Assembly: GCA_946811695.1 (NCBI GenBank)
Contig: OX328132.1
Coordinates: forward strand, 52,173,857-52,237,856
Source: Gonocerus acuteangulatus
Lineage: Eukaryota > Arthropoda > Insecta > Hemiptera > Coreidae
Direction of reading: 5' to 3'
Length of the DNA: 64,000 bases
A model generated the notes under the pieces. It was not told the DNA's origin. It saw only the letters and a list, made by a program, of their open reading frames with translations, and did no database searches. Below, one piece after another: positions 59,045 to 64,000 of this stretch (positions are counted from its first letter, which is position 1; every line of letters starts with the position of its first letter). Made by a program: the position numbers and the translations under genes.

Positions 59045-59649
59045 CTACAATAGGAGCAAATCATACTTGTTTAAGCTACAATTAGTCCATTCCAAACACC
59101 AAAACTTGAAGTGTAATATTTTCTTCAGCGCTAACGTTTTGGATTGATAATGTACATTGAGGATAAAACGTTGAAAAAATTCTATATCACAATTTAGAAA
59201 AAAAAAAAACTCCGTCACGCGGGAGCTGCATTCATGAATAATTTGCTTAAAACCAACAAAACCTACACTTTCAAAAATTTGAAGCACTAAATCAGATCGC
59301 GATGTCTTACTCAGAGACGATAGCCAATTTATAGAAAACACATTAGACTTTTTGAAACAAACCAGACTATATGACACTCTCTAAATAAAATTAAATCGTC
59401 AATAAAATCCCCAAAATAACTTATAATTGTAATGGACTGACTGGAAAACTGATATGTATACCATTTTCCTTTTTCTCTCTCTCTTTTTTCTAATCTTTTT
59501 TTTTTTTAAAAAATTGTAAATAAGTTGGGTTTGTTACTTTAATTACAGTAGTTAAATAAGTTTGTTACATGCTTTAATTCCAATTTGTTTAGTTTAACAT
59601 TGTAAATAGGTAGGTAAATTGTATAAGTTAATTGTAAATATTAATCACT
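59045..59649. other. No gene; one 110-codon minus frame
   Basis: The frame 59377-59045 is phenylalanine/lysine-rich with no recognised domain. It crosses TTAGCGCTGAAGAAAATA, an 18-mer also present at 46321 and 53004. GTAAATAGG.. words at 59600-59640 may be a LINE tail. Confidence 0.3.
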
Positions 59650-60038
59650 AGCTGTTACCCGGCGTGCCATGCTACACCTACTTTCTGCATCTATAAAAGC
59701 AAAAATAAATTGGAAGCTAGATAATTAATATTAAAATCTAATAACGGAACTCTGTAACTATTTGGGCTCATAGTTTCGAACCCGTGGCCTCCGAACGATT
59801 TTGACCTAGCCTATGAGACTCCCCGTATCAAGACCTACCTGTGGGCCAAGTTTTGTCAAAACGGTGTGGATTTTTAAAAGGATGAAACATACAGACAGAT
59901 AGCTGCTACACGTGTTTGACTTAGCCTACGACACTCCTCGGATCAACCTATGTGCCATGTTTAGTCAAAATCGATCGAACGGTGTGGATTTGTATATGGA
60001 ACAAACAGACACGTGATTTATATATACATATATATCCC
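59650..60038 (-). mobile_element. Reverse copy of the element at 36680-37225
   Basis: It starts AGCTGTTACCCGGCGTGCCA, then TGCTACACCTACTTTCTG, and holds AGACTCCCCGTATCAAGACC, TACCTGTGGGCCAAG and CGGTGTGGATTTGTATA. It ends in a short TA tract. Two internal units are present instead of three. Confidence 0.65.
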
Positions 60039-60189
60039 TGCGGAAAACTATACCCTATTTAAAGCTCCATCACTATGTATGTAAAACATTCTATTTATGT
60101 AAAACCATCTAAAATGATGTATCATCCATCAATGTAAAATATAATACCAGATTAAAACCTTTCATCGCCAAAGCTTGGAAGAGTATCAA

Positions 60190-60600
60190 TAAATAAATAA
60201 AAAGATCGTCCTATCGAAAATTGCCTCATAATCGTTTTTATACGAAATTTAGTACGTTTTCGAAAGGTTATGTTCTGCTTATCGCCATTTCCTAACCGTT
60301 TTCGAGATATTTAAGATAATATGCGAAAATCCAGAATCTTATATACGATAATCATTTCTTTTTTTTTTAAACTTCCTCAAGTCCAAACTTCAACAGAATT
60401 TACGTGTGTAAGTTGGGATGAATGTCTAACGCCTCAATAAATATTCTGATCACTCCGTCGCTTTCGAGTACCGATATAATAATTCTAGTTTTGGCAACGT
60501 TTCAACGGTGAATATATCCCCTTGAAAAAGTTGTCATTCGAGTCTCAAATACTTATAAAACGCAACGAATTTTGCCGAAAAGACAGTGCTTCGGTGGCTG
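60190..60600 (+). mobile_element. HINE-like core fragment
   Basis: TAGTACGTTTTCGAAAGGTT, CCTAACCGTTTTCGAGATAT, AATATGCGAAAATCCAG and CCTTGAAAAAGTTGTCATTC follow the core order. Neither terminus is present. A 64-codon frame at 60522-60716 overlaps its end and is not recognised. Confidence 0.6.
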
Positions 60601-60734
60601 CTTTTGGCGTTTGCATTGTGTTTAATGGCCGCTTAGTGTTTGACGAAGGACAGTATTTGATAAAAGTCGATAGTTATGATATAGTTGTATTGCATAAAGG
60701 TTATAAAAATAAGTAAAGAATTCTTGATGGAATA

Positions 60735-60941
60735 CCGTAAAATGGGGTCACATTAGTACAGCGTGGTGAAATTGTTATATACCTATACTGCTAGGATATT
60801 TTCATTTAACTGATACCAAAGGGCCAAACTTTGCTCATTGAGTGCAAATATAGGAATATATACCTATATATTTGTCTGTTCGCTCTCAGACAAATAAATA
60901 AGCATTTCACCACACTGTACTAATTTGACTCCATTTTACAG
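60735..60941. mobile_element. TA-flanked MITE, 207 bp
   Basis: TA stands at 60733-60734 and 60942-60943. The termini are CCGTAAAATGGGGTCACATT and, inverted, CTGTAAAATGGAGTCAAATT, followed by AGTACAG on both sides. A TA duplication suggests a Tc1/mariner-like relation, which is an inference. No coding capacity. Confidence 0.75.
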
Positions 60942-60943
60942 TA

Positions 60944-61926
60944 GTTGCGATTCTGCTGAGTCCTGGTTTGAGGTAAAGTCATGATAATGGATTCGAGTCT
61001 GATGACGAGTTGCCACTCGTTAATTAGATAATTGCTGCATTTCCTCATCCAAAACTCTGTAGGATACACGGGAACAAACTGTGGCCCCAGAGATCTTCCA
61101 AGTGCTCGCTCAACAATCATAAAAAAAAGGCGAACTAATCTTTTTGCCCCGCCAAAGCAAGGCAATGAAACGAAATGTTGCCGTTTGCGCAGGCCAAGCA
61201 ACGACCAATAACCAACAGCCCATCTTGAGTCATGTCAGTAACTCCCTATAGAGGAAATACGCCTAGTTTACACGAGCTTAGTACTTATCATTAGTGCCTC
61301 TCACTAAGCTGGCATTGTAACAACTGGCAAGTACTAGTACCCACGTATTGGACATTTAGCCCTCAGTATGGTCCATTCAGGAACACTAACGGTCCGTCCA
61401 CTAACCACTTGCTTACACGACGTGACTAGGGATAACTGCGTAGCAGTGTTCCGCAAAAAGCATTCAGATTAATGAATCAATTTGATATTTCCTTCTGAAT
61501 AATGAATAATTTTCCATTCATTATTCAGCCATTCAATGAATAAAGTACCTTTTTATTTTTACTCATTATTGAATAATAATGATTTATTAAATAAAAATGG
61601 TTTATTTCAATGAAAAATTTGATTGAATAAAAGTGATTCATCCTTATGAAAATTTGTATTGAATAAAATTGATTGAAATGATTCGTTAAATACAATTGAA
61701 TTTTCTAATAAAAATTACTACGTTCATGAAATTTTCTTACTTTTAATGAAAATTATTTATTTGAGTGATATTGTTTACTGAACATTACTGATATTTTTAA
61801 AAACAAGTAACTACTTTATTTTAAAAATAAAAGTTGCCTGGATGATAGTAATTTTTAAATAATGACGGAAATTCTTAATGGGTAATAATAAATTAAATTT
61901 AGGAGGTGGTAGGTAATATTCAATTA
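60944..61926. other. No gene recognised
   Basis: A 93-codon minus frame (60920-61201) has no domain I recognise. At 61450-61700 ATTCATTATTGAATAA-type words recur in both orientations. CAGTGTTCCGCAAA at 61444 looks like a hAT terminus, but no partner was found. Confidence 0.35.
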
Positions 61927-62140
61927 TTATTATTAAATTTTAACGTCCATTTATTATTAACTACGAATTTAAGGACGAGTTATCTATAGGTTACCACCCT
62001 TTTCTAGCCAGGATAGGGCTGATGCCTGTACTTTTTCTAAAGAAAAGCCACCACCCCTAGTGGGAATCGAACCCACGACCCTTTGGCACGGAGTGTTAAG
62101 TGCTCACGCCTTAACGCTCACGGCCACCGGGCCTCCAAAT
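61927..62140 (-). mobile_element. SINE family C, complete, target duplication
   Basis: Minus: GGAGGCCCGGTGGCCGTGAG, GCGTTAAGGCGTGAGCACTT, B box GTGGGTTCGATTCCCAC, CAGGCATCAGCCCTATCC, TAACCTATAGATAACTCG and an (AAT)n tail. AATATTCAATTA (61915-61926) and AATACTCAATTA (62141-62152) are the target duplication with one mismatch. Confidence 0.85.
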
Positions 62141-62171
62141 AATACTCAATTAAGTCACCCTTAATTTTTCT

Positions 62172-62471
62172 TGTTAGCTCAGTGGTAGAGCACTCGACTA
62201 ATGAACTGGAGGACCAAGGTTCAAAACCCGAGCGTGCACTAAAGATTTTTTCTTCTAGTGTCATCGTTCGAGGGTTGGATTTGGGGTCCCAGATCATCCC
62301 TACGCTCATACAGCCTTTATACATTAATTAATGGGTACCTGCAAAGGGAAAAATCAGGCGGCCGGAGCATAGTACTGACCACACTATCTCCCTAGTGTGC
62401 CGCATGATCATAAATCAGATACCTCTACAGTATCTGCCCCTCTGGGCCCTTAGTGGCTTGTTACGGGACTG

Positions 62472-62500
<29 letters not shown>
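62172..62500 (+). mobile_element. SINE family D, best copy
   Basis: The head GTTAGCTCAGTGGTAGAGCA (canonical A-box region, Ala/Val-tRNA-like) is followed 30 bp later by GGTTCAAAACCCGAGC (B box). The body has TCATCGTTCGAGGGTTGG, AATGGGTACCTGCAAAGG, CGGCCGGAGCATAG, CAGATACCTCTACAGTATC and TGCCCCTCTGGGCCC. It ends GGGACTG before a T-run (62472-62500). It is not a functional tRNA: there is no acceptor-stem complementarity and a long tail. Confidence 0.75.
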
Positions 62501-62505
<5 letters not shown>

Positions 62506-63566
62506 TTCTTACAGCACAACCTTTCACATTTATTTATTTACATAAAGGAAATATTTACAAAACATGTTTTGAGTACAATGTATTTAGTATAGCAATACTG
62601 GTCAAAAAAGAAAGATTTGCCTACTTTTTTTCCATGAACCACATTATTTAAATGAATTGAAATAATGAATGAAGAAGAGAAAATAATTAATTACATTTCC
62701 TGTCGGACCTAACCCCTTAGATTATATTAATGTTTTATAGTTTCGAATTTTTATTATAAACAGCTGCAGTAGTACTGGTAGTAGTAGTAGTAGTAGTATA
62801 ACGTTAGATTGTAAATCATTTTTTCATACGAAGTTAATGACTAATGCGATTAAAACGACATATACCAATCGCCATGAAGAAATTAAGAAAACATCTTAGC
62901 AAATCGAAAGCTGGTTTTTAGTTATTTGAAAAGTTCAAAACCTACATTTAAAACAAAAAAATATCATCCAAAATCACAGTCATTAAAAACAATCGTTTTA
63001 TTATTCTTACAAAAAAAACAATATATATTTTTTTCCGGCATGACAGAAAAATTCAAAATCATGATTAAGTACCTTAATTGTCCAGTAAACTAATGATGTT
63101 TTTTAAATGTATCTATTTAAAATAAAATATTTAATTAATAATACAACTATACATATTAATTTTCAATTCAGATTTCTTGAAGATGGTAATAATTGCAGAA
63201 ATCTCATAATGGAATAAACATGTTGAGGAGACTTAATGAACTCAAACAAATCGTTATTACGTATCCTCTGAAAACGTAATAAATTAGTTAAATTTTCTAT
63301 TTATTACATTTTTATAAGTTTCAGCCTGAAGAGAAAATTGTTTTTCATCCTCTCTGCTGTATTGATGAGCTGTATTGATGAGTTTCATGATAACATAAAG
63401 AATGCAGTGGTATCAGGTTGCACATTAAATTTTTTTTTAAAAACGAGTCCTTAATATTTACAATAATTCCTATTGGGTAAATTACAATTATTAGTTCGTT
63501 AAACACAACAAACAAACTTGCTATTATATTCTTTGTGAGTGGAAATTGGCAAATTACAAAGGATTT
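62501..63566. other. No gene recognised
   Basis: An (AGT)n microsatellite lies at about 62768-62798. The left end (TTACAGCACAACC after the T-run) may be a reversed SINE A/B tail. A 94-codon minus frame (63345-63629) runs into SINE A. Confidence 0.4.
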
Positions 63567-63733
63567 GGGGGTCTCCCGTGGTCTAGTGGCTAGCGCGCTG
63601 GATTCATAAGCGGGAGATGGTGGGTTCAATCCTCACCGGCGACAGGAGTTTTCTCATCCCACGGCTCGCTGAGAAAATTCCTGGCTGCACCCTGGACGTC
63701 GGCGCTAATGGCCAAGATTTGTCGATGCGCCGT

Positions 63734-63781
<48 letters not shown>
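63567..63781 (+). mobile_element. SINE family A with long poly-A
   Basis: GGGGTCTCCCGTGGTCTAGT, GGTTCAATCCTCACC, CTCATCCCACGGCTCGC, GAGAAAATTCCTGGCTGC, CGTCGGCGCTAATGGCC and GTCGATGCGCCGTC lead into poly-A (63736-63781). The long uninterrupted A-tail suggests a young insertion. The frames on both strands are shadows. Confidence 0.85.
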
Positions 63782-63784
<3 letters not shown>

Positions 63785-64000
63785 CCACAAGAGGAGGCAG
63801 AACAATACAAATAGTTTCAAAGTATAAATGTTCTATTCTCGTTTCATGCTTTATCTATGCATATTATATTGTGTCATTGGTTGATTTTTTAAAGAAACTA
63901 AAAAAAAAGAACTATTAATGTGCGGCTTGCAGAACTTGAAAGGAAATGTTTCCTTGAAAACAAACCATGGATTTCGCAAGTAATAGAATGGAAGGAACAC
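63782..64000. other. No gene recognised
   Basis: Unassigned sequence to the window edge. Confidence 0.35.

Noticed and set aside
59045..59377. 110-codon minus frame next to the G+C-rich island as a host exon
   Set aside because: It is Phe/Lys/Ser-rich, typical of random AT-rich DNA. It lies upstream of the proposed start on minus and has no domain I recognise.
61444..61720. Complete hAT element starting CAGTGTTCCGC
   Set aside because: No inverted partner terminus or 8-bp duplication was found downstream.
62172..62240. Functional tRNA gene at the SINE D head
   Set aside because: A and B boxes are present but acceptor-stem pairing is absent. The sequence continues into a repeated body also found at 16492 and 33756.

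Overview
This is AT-rich, gene-poor DNA of a eukaryote, most likely an arthropod. The taxonomic call is an inference. It rests on a Jockey-clade retrotransposon fragment, an FP/Transposase_22-like ORF1, non-autonomous hAT and piggyBac elements, tRNA-derived SINEs and Penelope-like hammerhead motifs. I find no intact host protein-coding gene, no rRNA and no credible functional tRNA. Most open frames are low-complexity (TA)n tracts or frames crossing repeats.

Layout. 1-5290: SINE fragments, a 49-bp array, one Helitron-like copy and a pair of inverted hammerhead-bearing segments. 5290-9420: degenerate minisatellite, a complete Helitron-like element, more minisatellite, then a 63-bp higher-order array. 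10180-16000: foldback and Penelope-like pieces around a second complete Helitron-like copy. 16100-20040: SINEs and a Helitron-like copy split by a 1.2-kb hAT MITE with an exact 8-bp target duplication. 20370-24530: inverted-repeat MITEs, a hairpin-derived minisatellite and a 24-bp minisatellite interrupted by two insertions. 24900-27100: (TA)n tracts, a Jockey 3' end and a SINE with a 12-bp target duplication. 29300-31280: two more Helitron-like copies. 32400-41990: microsatellites, a piggyBac MITE, an 89-bp perfect palindrome with a hammerhead core, a degraded LINE ORF1 and SINEs with target duplications. 43815-44470: a 75-78-bp array. 44774-58141: a nearly perfect tandem duplication of a 6.68-kb unit. 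58142-64000: a G+C-richer possible first exon on the minus strand, MITEs and SINEs.

The most notable signal is an abundant family of 1.2-1.6 kb (up to about 16 pieces here). It has a 13-bp subterminal inverted repeat (TTAGCGCGGTTCC / GGAACCGCGCTAA), an 11-bp hairpin just before its 3' end and a (TA)n tract at a fixed internal position. This is the known architecture of Helentron-associated interspersed (HINE/DINE-1-like) elements. The second signal is a set of hammerhead-ribozyme-like motifs, several in inverted pairs, as in Penelope-like retroelement terminal repeats. All repeat families were recognised by comparison within the window and from general knowledge of superfamily signatures. No database search was run.
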